64,000 bases of DNA. Source: Planctomycetia bacterium. Lineage in GTDB: Bacteria; Planctomycetota; Phycisphaerae; Phycisphaerales; SM1A02. How positions within the stretch are numbered: the stretch's first letter is position 1; each line of letters begins with the position of its first letter. Below, piece after piece: positions 51,671 through 60,148 of this stretch. The notes below the pieces were generated by a model. It did not search any database. It was not told the origin of the DNA and worked only from the letters and a program-made list of their open reading frames with translations. A program made the position numbers and the translations under genes. The stretch spans positions 1 through 64,000 of the forward strand of contig SYGP01000012.1 in assembly GCA_005799495.1 (NCBI GenBank), in the 5' to 3' direction.

Positions 51671-53218
51671 TCAGCTGCCTTGCGGTGCGGACTTGCTCGC
51701 TGAGGAACTTGCGGACGAAGGCGCAATCGGCTTCAGCGACACCGGGTCGCGGTCGGGAAGGCGCGTTGCGGGCCCGAACAGGTCCATGCGTGCGCGACCT
51801 TGCGTATCTCCCTTGGCAATGTCGTCCCAAGAGCCGACCACAAGGATCGTCATCTTTGCAGGATCCAGGTGCTTGCGCGCCACGCGCTGGATGTCCTCGG
51901 GCGTGACGGCGCGGATCTTGTCTCGATAGGTCTCCCAGAAGCCTGCTGGGCGGTTCGTCCACTCGTCGGACACGAACACGCCAAGTGTGCCCGCCTTGGA
52001 CGCAAAGGTATTGGGGAACGTCTCGACGAAGGAGTTCTTGGCCGTCTCCAACTCCGATGCACTGACAAGCGTGTCGCGCATCCGATTGATCTCATCCAAG
52101 ATCAGCTTCGTGGCGAGGGCGCAGGTGGGGCTCTTGCTCTCGAACGCCGCGCGGAACACGCCCGAATAAAACGGGCCCGCGCTGAAGCGAGAACCTGCAC
52201 TGTAGGCAAGGCCTTCGTCGCTGCGAACGCGCTGCATGATGCGGCTTGAGAACCCACCACCGCCAAGAATCTCGTTCATGACGAGGTATGGGAAGTAGTC
52301 GGGGTCATCGCGTTGGATCGACCGCATCCCGATCGACACCTTGCCCTGCGGAATGTCCTTCTGCGAATAGAAGACACCAGGCTTCATCTCGAAGGTGGGC
52401 GCCTCGGGCGGCGTATTCTTCGGACCTGCGGTCCAGCCAGCGAATGCCTTTTCCAGCATTGCCTTCATTGCATCTGGCTCGAAGTCGCCAGTGACGGCGA
52501 TGATCATGTTGCCAGGATGGAAGATGCGAGCAGCCATGGCGCGCATCTCATCCGGTGTGATCGCCGCAAGGCTCTCGCCCGTCAGTTGGCGTGATTCAAA
52601 GTGGTTTTCGCCGTACACCAGATAGGCCCACTCGCGTCCACTGATCGACGATGCGTCATCATTGCGCTGCTTGAGGCCTTCGAGTGCATCTGCGCGAGCG
52701 ACGGCAAACTTTTCATCATCGAATGCGGGGTTCCGAAGCATGTCAACCAGAATGCCCAGCCCATCCTCGAAGTTGGACTTGAGTGCATCGACCGAAGCGG
52801 ACGAACGCCAGTCGGCACTCGAGATGCCGATGTTTGCGGCCATGAACTCGATCTTCTCGTCGACCTCGTCGGCATCCATGGTGGTGGTTCCGCCACGACG
52901 GATCATGGCAGCGGTCATCGACGCCAAGCCCGCCCGATCCGCCGGGTCGAGGTTGCTCCCACCCATGCAGGTCATGCTCAGGTTGATGAGAGGGAACTCG
53001 TGGCTCGGCATCATGTACACGGGAGTGCCGTTGGAGAGGGTCGTGCGGTAGGTCGCAGCCTTGGGCGCTTCGAATCGCAGCGGTGGGAAGGTCAGTTTCT
53101 CGGGGCGCGTGGGGAGATCGCCGACAGCCGACGCGCTCGCCGCGGCAAGGGCAGCGGAAGAAGCGGCAGCAAGGGCGAGGCGGGTGATCTTGGAAAGGGG
53201 AAGTCTGGAGTTGTTCAT
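51671..53218 (-). CDS. M16 peptidase-like subunit lacking the zinc motif
   Basis: This is a 515-residue exported M16-fold protein (signal MNNSRLPLSKITRLALAAAS). The H-x-x-E-H zinc motif is absent at its expected place (SNLDPADRAGLASMTAAMIR), so this half cannot bind the catalytic zinc. The helper-half features are intact: FFIALVV-type strands, GGGGFSSRIMQRVRSDEG and LAYSAGSRF, holding the Arg/Tyr pair that stabilises the substrate backbone. The Ser-rich tail is disordered. The upstream gene at 55158 supplies the H-x-x-E-H half, 50 bp away, so the two are expected to form a heterodimer, as in other bacterial split M16B proteases. Secreted peptides are the likely substrates. Confidence 0.88.
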   Translation of the reverse strand: MNNSRLPLSKITRLALAAASSAALAAASASAVGDLPTRPEKLTFPPLRFEAPKAATYRTTLSNGTPVYMMPSHEFPLINLSMTCMGGSNLDPADRAGLASMTAAMIRRGGTTTMDADEVDEKIEFMAANIGISSADWRSSASVDALKSNFEDGLGILVDMLRNPAFDDEKFAVARADALEGLKQRNDDASSISGREWAYLVYGENHFESRQLTGESLAAITPDEMRAMAARIFHPGNMIIAVTGDFEPDAMKAMLEKAFAGWTAGPKNTPPEAPTFEMKPGVFYSQKDIPQGKVSIGMRSIQRDDPDYFPYLVMNEILGGGGFSSRIMQRVRSDEGLAYSAGSRFSAGPFYSGVFRAAFESKSPTCALATKLILDEINRMRDTLVSASELETAKNSFVETFPNTFASKAGTLGVFVSDEWTNRPAGFWETYRDKIRAVTPEDIQRVARKHLDPAKMTILVVGSWDDIAKGDTQGRARMDLFGPATRLPDRDPVSLKPIAPSSASSSASKSAPQGS

Positions 53219-53268
53219 GGGTGTTGTCTCTCTGGTCATTGGCATGAAGTGCATCTGCCGTTGTGCGA

Positions 53269-55158
53269 TCAGTCGTCCTGCTTCTCCAGTTGAGTGATGC
53301 GTTCCTGCATCTTCTTCATCATGAGATCCATCATCGGCTTCATCGCTGGAGGCATCTGGGATGCTTGGGAACTCATCTGCTCGATGGCAGTACGGAGCGC
53401 AGCTGCATCGGACTCCTTCATGATCTGGGCGACCATCTGCCGCGCCCGTGCCTGCATGGGTGCAGGCAACGCCGAGATATCTGGATCTTCGGCAGTGCTG
53501 CTGCTGGCGCTTGCCTTGCGCAGGTATGTCGCAACGGAGCGGTTGTTGCTGTCGAAGTACTTGCGCGCCACTCGCTGGATGTCGGCTGCGGTGACGGCCT
53601 GCAGCTTGCGTGGTTGTTCGTTGATCTCTTCCCATCCGCCGAGTGCTTCCGCGTATGCCAGTCCGATCATCAAACGGAAGTTGGACTGGAGGCCGCGGTA
53701 CGAGTCCGCAGCCACATTGTTCTTCACTTTTTGCAGTTCCTCATCGCCCACGGGTTCATCCTGCAGTCGCTTCAGTTCGCGGTACCAAGCCTCCTCGAGT
53801 TGCGCGGGAGTGGCGTCACCTTTGGTCTCTGCGGAGAACGAAAACGCACCAGCCATTCGACGCGAGTCCTGCTGTGCGCTCGCGCTCGATGCGATCTTCG
53901 ACCCCTCCACCATGGACTTGTAGAGACGGCCAGTACGACCATTGAGGATGCTCGCAAGCATGTCGAGCGGATAGGAGTCGGCATGGCGGAAAGGGACGGT
54001 GTGGTACCGCGCTTCGACTTGCGGCTGGCACTCCGCCTCGGCGTTCATTCGTTGTTCTGCCATTTGCTTGTGTTCAAGCGTGACAATGGGTGGCACTGGT
54101 GTGTTGCCGTTCTGCAGGCGTGCGAAGTAAGACGCGATGAGCGGCTTGACTTCCTTCGGGTCGAAGTCGCCCACGATCACTCCCACGAGATTGTTCGGGC
54201 GGTAGTAGGTATTCCAGTAGCGCATCGCCTCGTCCATCGTGTACGAGTTCAGGTCGCTGCTCCAACCGATGACGGGCCATGAGTAGGGGCTCGACATCCA
54301 GAACATCGCTTCGAATTGTTCTTGGAAGATGCCTGTGGGCGTGCTCTCGGTGCGAAGGCGGCGTTCCTCGTGCACCACATCGCGCTCGCTGTAGAACTCG
54401 CGGAAGACGCTGTCATTGAGCCTGTCGCTCTCCATCCAGCACCACAGTTCGAACTTGTTGCTCGGAACCGTGATGAAATAGAAGGTCAGGTCATAGGAAG
54501 TGAACGCATTCATGCGGCTTCCACCGCTCTTCGTGTAGACCTGGTCGAACTCGTCCTTCACGATCGATGCCGAGGCGCGCTGTTGCGTCTCGAGTTCGGC
54601 GATCTTGGCTTCGAGTGCCGTCGCTTGCTTGGCTCCCTCCGGTGTGGTGCGGTTCAACTTGGCCAGATCTGTCTTCATGGTGCCGATCGCCTGAGCATTG
54701 CCGCGCCCTTGCTGCGTCTCCATGGACCGCTTGAGTTGCGCGCGCAACTCGGCGAGCTCTGGCGTGTCGTTCGCAGCGTTCCACGGATCATCAATCTCGC
54801 CGCGGAAGAAACGCTGATACTGAGTCGTCCACACCGCCTTGTTGATTGCATCGCGCAGACGCTTCTGCTCGGCGCGGAAGTCCGCGTCCTTCTTCGCATC
54901 GCCGGTACCGATCGTGTTCGTTCCCTTGAACATCATGTGCTCGAAGAAGTGCGAGATGCCGGTGATGCCGGGGCGTTCGTTCGAACTTCCCACCTTGGCG
55001 AGCCAGCCTGCGGAGATGGTGTTGGGCTCATCGGTGCGCGGAATGAGCAGGAACTCCATTCCGTTGTCGAGGGTCAGAATCTCGGGCGTGACTTGCTGCG
55101 CCTGAACGGTCGTGACAAGGCAGCAGAACGAGAGGGCGGTCAGGATGGCGATTCGCAT
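53269..55158 (-). CDS. M16 zinc peptidase, active subunit with a coiled-coil insertion
   Basis: This is a 629-residue exported zinc protease (signal MRIAILTALSFCCLVTTVQA). The inverted zinc motif HFFEH is at residues 70-74 (GISHFFEHMMFKGT). The next conserved acidic region is VVHEERRLR. Between them lies an unusually long helical insert of roughly 110 residues, Gln/Lys/Glu-rich with heptads (LAELRAQLKRSMETQQGRGN, AKIAELETQQRASASIVKDE), which is absent from ordinary M16 members. The C-terminal half follows, then a Met-rich helical tail (MMDLMMKKMQERITQLEKQ). The Arg/Tyr pair is missing here and is provided by the downstream gene. The pair converges on murJ and diverges from the EEP gene. Confidence 0.9.
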   Translation of the reverse strand: MRIAILTALSFCCLVTTVQAQQVTPEILTLDNGMEFLLIPRTDEPNTISAGWLAKVGSSNERPGITGISHFFEHMMFKGTNTIGTGDAKKDADFRAEQKRLRDAINKAVWTTQYQRFFRGEIDDPWNAANDTPELAELRAQLKRSMETQQGRGNAQAIGTMKTDLAKLNRTTPEGAKQATALEAKIAELETQQRASASIVKDEFDQVYTKSGGSRMNAFTSYDLTFYFITVPSNKFELWCWMESDRLNDSVFREFYSERDVVHEERRLRTESTPTGIFQEQFEAMFWMSSPYSWPVIGWSSDLNSYTMDEAMRYWNTYYRPNNLVGVIVGDFDPKEVKPLIASYFARLQNGNTPVPPIVTLEHKQMAEQRMNAEAECQPQVEARYHTVPFRHADSYPLDMLASILNGRTGRLYKSMVEGSKIASSASAQQDSRRMAGAFSFSAETKGDATPAQLEEAWYRELKRLQDEPVGDEELQKVKNNVAADSYRGLQSNFRLMIGLAYAEALGGWEEINEQPRKLQAVTAADIQRVARKYFDSNNRSVATYLRKASASSSTAEDPDISALPAPMQARARQMVAQIMKESDAAALRTAIEQMSSQASQMPPAMKPMMDLMMKKMQERITQLEKQDD

Positions 55159-55260
55159 GCGTGTCTCCGTGGATGGGGGGGGTAGCGGGGGGGGAACATT
55201 TCTAGTCGAAAGTGGACAGTTGGCGTAGGCCTTGCGAGCAATCGGAGCTATGTTGCTCGT

Positions 55261-57090
55261 GTGAGAAGCAGTGACTTGTTTGCTGCGGCCTTGGCTGCGG
55301 CGGCTGTCGTTTCCACCGCGTCGTCGCAGGTGCGGGTGATGAACTACAACATTGCGAGGCAGCAGGGGTCCGCCACGGCAATCTCGGAAGTCATTGCCGC
55401 GGCGCATTCCGATAACAGCGTGGGTTGGGCGAAGCCTGTCGATCTCATGTTCTTTCAGGAGGTGCCCTCGAGTCAGGTGACTGCTCTGCAGAATCTCGTG
55501 AACGCCGCCGCTCCGGCCGGCGCGACCTACGCGCGCGCAACATTCAGCTCAAGCTCGCAGGAGGACTCTGCGAGTGGCGCGCAGTGCGCGTTCTACCGAA
55601 TCGAGACGATCAGCGAAATCGTTTCGGGGCACGCAGACATCTTCACGGGAGCGAGTCGTGCGTGCGACCGTTGGCTCTTCTCGCTGAACGGTTACTCGTC
55701 GTCCGCTGCGCGCCTGTACGCGTACAGCATGCACCTCGCCGCAGGCACGGGCGCGGCAGCTACTCGAGAGAGCGGCGCAGTCGCCGTGCGAAGCAATGCG
55801 AACGGACTCGGCGCAGGCCCTCGCGCGTTTTATGTCGGCGACTTCAATGTCTACAGCAACACTGAGGCTGCCTATCTCGCGTTTTTGGCAAGCGGTTTTG
55901 GCCAGGCCTTCGATCCGCTCGGCACGGGGGGATGGGGCGGGTCGTCGAATGCGATCAAGCACACGCAGAGTCCGCGTGACATCCAGACTGGGTTGGTTGG
56001 CGGCGGCATGGACGACCGTTTCGACCTGCACCTCGCGACGGCGCAGCTTCTGGACAACGAGGGGATCAGCATGATCTCCGGCACATGCCGCGCATTCGGG
56101 AATGACGGACAGCACTACAACTTGGCAATCAACGCTGGCGGGAACGCGTACTTCGTCGGTGAACCAAGCCGGTCGAATGCCCTTGCTCAGTCCCTCTTTG
56201 ACGCTTCCGATCACATTCCAGTTCTGGTGGATTACCAAGTCCCCGCTGTCCTGTCCGCCACCATGATGGGTGTTCCGCAGCGAGTCATTCAGGGAGCGCC
56301 TGTGAGCGTGACGGTTCGAGTGAAGAATGTGGCGGCAGTCGCCACACCGCTTGGAGCGGATGAACTGGATTACTCCATCACAAGCGTCGCGGGGCTGTTT
56401 GGTTCTGGCAGCGGCGTCGCGCCGCTCGCACCGGCAGAAGCAGTGACAACGCTGCAGTTGAACACGGGAGTCGTTGGTCTTGCCGAAGCACAGGCATCCG
56501 CGTGGACACTCTCCGAGGCTGCGCAGAACGCATCAGTCGATCTCATCAGCGAGTACACGGTCATCTCGCGCGCGCGACCCTCCTGGGCGGCGGGCAGCGT
56601 CGTGACATCAACGACGATTCCGGTGTCCGTGCCGCAGGGTGGCGGGGTGCAGGATGTCGATGTTCCTCTGCATAATGTCGCGTGGACAACGCTGCAGTCT
56701 CGGTTGGATGCGGACTTCGTATCGCTGCCGCCGGGCGCACCAGTCTCGGTTGTCGGCACGCTTCCGACCATGATTGCGCAGTTCCCGGGCACGCTGCGGC
56801 TGCGAGTCAACCCAAGTGGACTGCCGGTTGGACTCACATCGGTGGAGGGATCGCTGCTTGTGACGGACGAGGGTGTCCCAGGTGAAGGTGATGGAACCCT
56901 TCTCTTCACAGTGGCGATCACCGTCGGCGGCTCTTCCGATCCTGCGGATCTGAACGGTGATCAGACGGTCAATGCACTCGATTTGGCGATCCTGCTGTCG
57001 CAGTGGGGCAACGCTGGGAGTGCGGATTTGGATGGTTCAGGATCCGTCGATGGACCGGATCTTGCCCAACTGCTTGGATCGTGGGGTTGA
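55261..57090 (+). CDS. Secreted EEP-superfamily phosphodiesterase/nuclease with dockerin-like C-terminus
   Basis: This is a 609-residue secreted protein starting at a GTG (MRSSDLFAAALAAAAVVSTA signal). The endonuclease/exonuclease/phosphatase fold covers about residues 25-335. It shows VRVMNYNIARQQ (Asn), MFFQEVPSSQ (metal-binding Glu), YSMHLAAGTG (His), YVGDFNVYSN (Asp-Phe-Asn) and ASDHIPVLVDY (catalytic His), so the active site is complete. Ig-like, CARDB-like domains follow (VSVTVRVKNVAAVATPL). The end has two dockerin-like repeats (DLNGDQTVNALDLAILLSQW, DLDGSGSVDGPDLAQLL). It is likely an extracellular DNase or phosphodiesterase held at the surface. The gene is followed 35 bp later by another dockerin-ended enzyme. 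Confidence 0.9.
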   Translation: MRSSDLFAAALAAAAVVSTASSQVRVMNYNIARQQGSATAISEVIAAAHSDNSVGWAKPVDLMFFQEVPSSQVTALQNLVNAAAPAGATYARATFSSSSQEDSASGAQCAFYRIETISEIVSGHADIFTGASRACDRWLFSLNGYSSSAARLYAYSMHLAAGTGAAATRESGAVAVRSNANGLGAGPRAFYVGDFNVYSNTEAAYLAFLASGFGQAFDPLGTGGWGGSSNAIKHTQSPRDIQTGLVGGGMDDRFDLHLATAQLLDNEGISMISGTCRAFGNDGQHYNLAINAGGNAYFVGEPSRSNALAQSLFDASDHIPVLVDYQVPAVLSATMMGVPQRVIQGAPVSVTVRVKNVAAVATPLGADELDYSITSVAGLFGSGSGVAPLAPAEAVTTLQLNTGVVGLAEAQASAWTLSEAAQNASVDLISEYTVISRARPSWAAGSVVTSTTIPVSVPQGGGVQDVDVPLHNVAWTTLQSRLDADFVSLPPGAPVSVVGTLPTMIAQFPGTLRLRVNPSGLPVGLTSVEGSLLVTDEGVPGEGDGTLLFTVAITVGGSSDPADLNGDQTVNALDLAILLSQWGNAGSADLDGSGSVDGPDLAQLLGSWG

Positions 57091-57125
57091 ACCCTTCGCG
57101 ACGGATCCCGATCCCTGGAGAACGC

Positions 57126-59504
57126 ATGCCAGTGCCCCAATCAGATTCGTCAGCCCGTCAGACCTCATGCGGAATGCTGATCGGAAGCGATTGGGCGGGA
57201 GTGCCACGCAGGATCATTTTGATGTCTTGCATTCTTGCCTCCACGAGTGCTTCCCTCCTCGCTGGTGATCTCGCCGTGTCGAGCGTCGAGTTGCAGCAGG
57301 GGTACCAGAGCAGCGGCGGGACGACCACGCTTGTTGCGGGCAGGCCGACCACCGTGCGGGTCAAGATCGCCGTCACGGGGCAGACCACTGCGCAAGCGAG
57401 TGTGGACGCCGTGCTTCGGGTGAAAGTCAACGGGTCGCCCATGGCTGGGTCTCCTTTCTTCTCGAGGAACGGTCCGATCTCGGCGCCGATCTCTCCCAAC
57501 TCCGCAAATGTGAACGACACGCTGAACTTCACGGTCGTGGCCCCCGTGAGCAGTGATGTGGACTTCGAGGTGTTGGTGGATCCGCGCAATGTGGTGACCG
57601 AGTCGAATGAGGCGAACAATCTTTTTGCGCTGTCCAACAGGACCTTTGCCTGCCGCAAGACCCTCGACATGGCGTATGTGTCCGTGAACTACACGCCGGG
57701 GGGCGGGCAGCCCGCGGCCGCGACGATCGAGCCGGGCATTGGTGATGGGTTTTACCGCGGCATCTATCCCCACGGTGAGTTGAACTACCACCGCACGCCC
57801 ACGGGGCCGCTCACTTGGACGCAAAGCATCAACTCATCGAACAACGAGCTGCTGAGTGCGCTGCAAACGCTGCGGCTGTCCACGATTCCTGCCGCGGGAT
57901 ATGCGCGCCCCGAGTTCGTCTACGGCTGGTTGCCAGGGAATCCGTTCAGCGGGAATGGCCAGGCGATCGGCATTCCAGGCGATGCAGCGTTCGGCAACTC
58001 GGAGTCAACGCGGTTCCAGCGCACTTGTGCGCATGAGATCGGTCACTGCTGGGGACTGAGCCACACGAACAACACGCTCGGTACGGTTGGTTTCGATGTG
58101 GAACACCATTTGGCGAACCCGCTGAATCTTGCTCAGACACACGCGTCGTCACAGAGCGATGTGATGGTCGCGGGGCTCCTCACGAATCAGGCGTGGGTGA
58201 ACTCCTCGACCTACGCCGATTGCCTCTCCGACACGCGCAACGCGTGCGGGGCGTTCGATGCTCCCGGCGGTGGCGAGCAGCCATCGACGGATTGGGTCCG
58301 TGCGGTTCATCTGACTGGTTCGTTTGAACACTCGTCTCACCGGATTCAGTTGGATGTGCCCTCGACTCTTGACGCGGTATCCATCACGCCAGACGATCCG
58401 CGTGGAGATGTGCTGATCCAATCGATTGCCGACGATGGAACGATGCTGCACAGCGTTCGGTGGCGATCCGCAACGACGCGCGAGTCTTGCGCAGGCTGTG
58501 CAACGGGCGCGGCGTGCGTGCACGGCACATCTCCCGTCTCGCTCCTTGTTCCCGCGAGTACTCGAGGGCGCGTGCCAGCACGCATCGAACTGCGCGACAT
58601 TCGTTCAGGGCGCCTGCTGGCAGAACAGGTTCGATCGGCGCATTCCCCCGAAATCGTTTCCGTGGGCAGTGTGCCGCGGCTGGATGGCAGGGATGGAGCA
58701 GGTCAGTCAGTGCCGAGCCTCTGCGGACATGGTCCATACGCTGAAGTCCGTTGGAGCGCGACCGATGCCGACGGTGATGTGCTTCGTGCAAACATCCTGT
58801 ACAGCCGTGACGGAGGCGCGTCGTGGACTCCGCTTGCTGTTCACCAAACAGGTGAATCATTCGCCGTGTCGCTGGCCGACATTCCCGTTGCGGAGCCCGG
58901 ACTGGGGCTGGTGCATCTGCGCGTGAGTGACGGGCTGAACTTCGCCGATGCGGTCATGCCGGCAGCTTTCGGTTTCTTCGATCCATCTGGTTCACCAGCT
59001 GGTTCACCATCTGGGGCACCACAAGGTGGTGTGGCTGGTGCGGACTGGTCAGGATCATGGATCGTGAACCCGCCTGATGTGCACTTGCTGACGCCCAACA
59101 GTGGGAACTCGTTTCCGCAAGGGGCATCCATCCTGCTGCACGCCTCGGGCTGGGACCTGGAAGATCAGTTCCTGCCCGACACGGCGTTCACATGGCGGTC
59201 TTCCATCGCTGGACCGATCGGGACGGGCCGGCAGATTCTCGTGTCGTCGCTCTCGCCAGGTGCTCACACCATCACGCTTCGAGGAACCGATTCGAGTGGT
59301 CTGTTTGTGGAGCGCACGGTGAGCATCACCGTGACTGCGAGGCAGCTTTACTCCATTGACATCGATCGCTCTGGGGCGGTGGATGGCAGCGATCTCGCCA
59401 TTCTGCTCAGCAACTGGGCAGGATCGGGCGCGGGAGACGTGGACTTCGATGGCTCGGTGGGCGGCAGCGACTTGACCTTGTTGCTGTCGGGCTGGTCGAC
59501 CTGA
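57126..59504 (+). CDS. Secreted zinc metallopeptidase with CARDB and dockerin-like domains
   Basis: This encodes 792 residues from the ATG at 57126, which has a GGAG site five bases ahead; an in-frame GTG at 57201 would shorten a long signal peptide. A CARDB-like domain comes first (YQSSGGTTTLVAGRPTTVRV, then DPRNVVTESNEANNLF). The catalytic domain has the long zinc motif HEIGHCWGLSHT (H-E-x-x-H-x-x-G-x-x-H), as in metzincin-like secreted peptidases. After it come Ig- or fibronectin-like parts (ATDADGDVLRANILYSRDGG) and a Ser/Gly/Pro/Ala linker (GSPAGSPSGAPQGG). The dockerin-like pair ends the protein (DIDRSGAVDGSDLAILLSNW, DVDFDGSVGGSDLTLLLSGW). It lies 35 bp after the EEP gene, so both may be co-expressed. 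Confidence 0.87.
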   Translation: MPVPQSDSSARQTSCGMLIGSDWAGVPRRIILMSCILASTSASLLAGDLAVSSVELQQGYQSSGGTTTLVAGRPTTVRVKIAVTGQTTAQASVDAVLRVKVNGSPMAGSPFFSRNGPISAPISPNSANVNDTLNFTVVAPVSSDVDFEVLVDPRNVVTESNEANNLFALSNRTFACRKTLDMAYVSVNYTPGGGQPAAATIEPGIGDGFYRGIYPHGELNYHRTPTGPLTWTQSINSSNNELLSALQTLRLSTIPAAGYARPEFVYGWLPGNPFSGNGQAIGIPGDAAFGNSESTRFQRTCAHEIGHCWGLSHTNNTLGTVGFDVEHHLANPLNLAQTHASSQSDVMVAGLLTNQAWVNSSTYADCLSDTRNACGAFDAPGGGEQPSTDWVRAVHLTGSFEHSSHRIQLDVPSTLDAVSITPDDPRGDVLIQSIADDGTMLHSVRWRSATTRESCAGCATGAACVHGTSPVSLLVPASTRGRVPARIELRDIRSGRLLAEQVRSAHSPEIVSVGSVPRLDGRDGAGQSVPSLCGHGPYAEVRWSATDADGDVLRANILYSRDGGASWTPLAVHQTGESFAVSLADIPVAEPGLGLVHLRVSDGLNFADAVMPAAFGFFDPSGSPAGSPSGAPQGGVAGADWSGSWIVNPPDVHLLTPNSGNSFPQGASILLHASGWDLEDQFLPDTAFTWRSSIAGPIGTGRQILVSSLSPGAHTITLRGTDSSGLFVERTVSITVTARQLYSIDIDRSGAVDGSDLAILLSNWAGSGAGDVDFDGSVGGSDLTLLLSGWST

Positions 59505-59581
59505 ACGATCTGCACGAGCCCCGCGTGGTTGAACCGTCTGCATGAGCCAAATGGCATCCGGGCAGCAGCGCTCCGCGAAAA

Positions 59582-59655
59582 AGGCCGAGGTGGGATTCGA
59601 ACCCACGAATAACGGATTTGCAATCCGTCCCCTTGGACCACTTGGGTACTCGGCC
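59582..59655 (-). tRNA. tRNA-Cys (anticodon GCA)
   Basis: The minus strand folds as a 74-nt tRNA. The acceptor arms are GGCCGAG and CTCGGCC with U at the discriminator position, typical of tRNA-Cys. The anticodon loop is TTGCAAA between ACGGA and TCCGT, giving anticodon GCA. The T arm is GTGGGTTCGAATCCCAC. CCA is not encoded. A T run follows on the minus strand, giving a likely terminator. It diverges from clpS. Confidence 0.97.
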
Positions 59656-59736
59656 GAATGAGGGGGAGTGATATGGTGGCACCTTTCCCCCCTCGCGTCA
59701 AACGCAGCGGGAGGCTTCGCAGCGCGGGGGGTTCCA

Positions 59737-60063
59737 ATGGCAACGGCTCGTCGTTACCATTTCGATATGAGTCAAGGCGCAGTCGCTCTTCCCGAAGCCC
59801 AAAACGCTCCCAAGCCGATGACCAAGGGTCCCATGGGACCGTGGGCAGTTGTGGTTCACAACGACGACATCAACACCTTCGATTTCGTGATCCGATGCCT
59901 TCGCGAGATTGCGCGGCTCGATTCATCGATCGCCGTCGAGAAGACGATGGAGATTCATCAGGACGGCGCATCTGCGGTCGCGCACTCGCACCGCGAGCAT
60001 GCCGAACTCATCTGTGAACGACTCCAGGGCCGCGGACTCACCGCGACCTGCGAACCCGCCTGA
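59737..60063 (+). CDS. clpS: ATP-dependent Clp protease adaptor ClpS
   Basis: ClpS delivers N-degron substrates to the ClpAP/ClpCP protease and can modulate other adaptors. The product is 108 residues from the ATG at 59737 (GGGGGG five bases upstream) or 98 from the ATG at 59767. It has the family strand WAVVVHNDDINTFDFVI and the peptide-binding helix region AVEKTMEIHQDGASAVAHSH, followed by HAELICERLQGRGLTATCEP. The short N-terminal tail is variable as usual. ClpA/ClpC is not encoded here. It is divergent from tRNA-Cys and 86 bp ahead of the exported unknown. Confidence 0.93.
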   Translation: MATARRYHFDMSQGAVALPEAQNAPKPMTKGPMGPWAVVVHNDDINTFDFVIRCLREIARLDSSIAVEKTMEIHQDGASAVAHSHREHAELICERLQGRGLTATCEPA

Positions 60064-60148
60064 ACGCAATTGCTTGACGTTTGAGCCGCGGTGGGACCGC
60101 GCTGGGATGAGCGGCGGTGGATCGGAGATCAGGAACGCTTGGAGGAGC

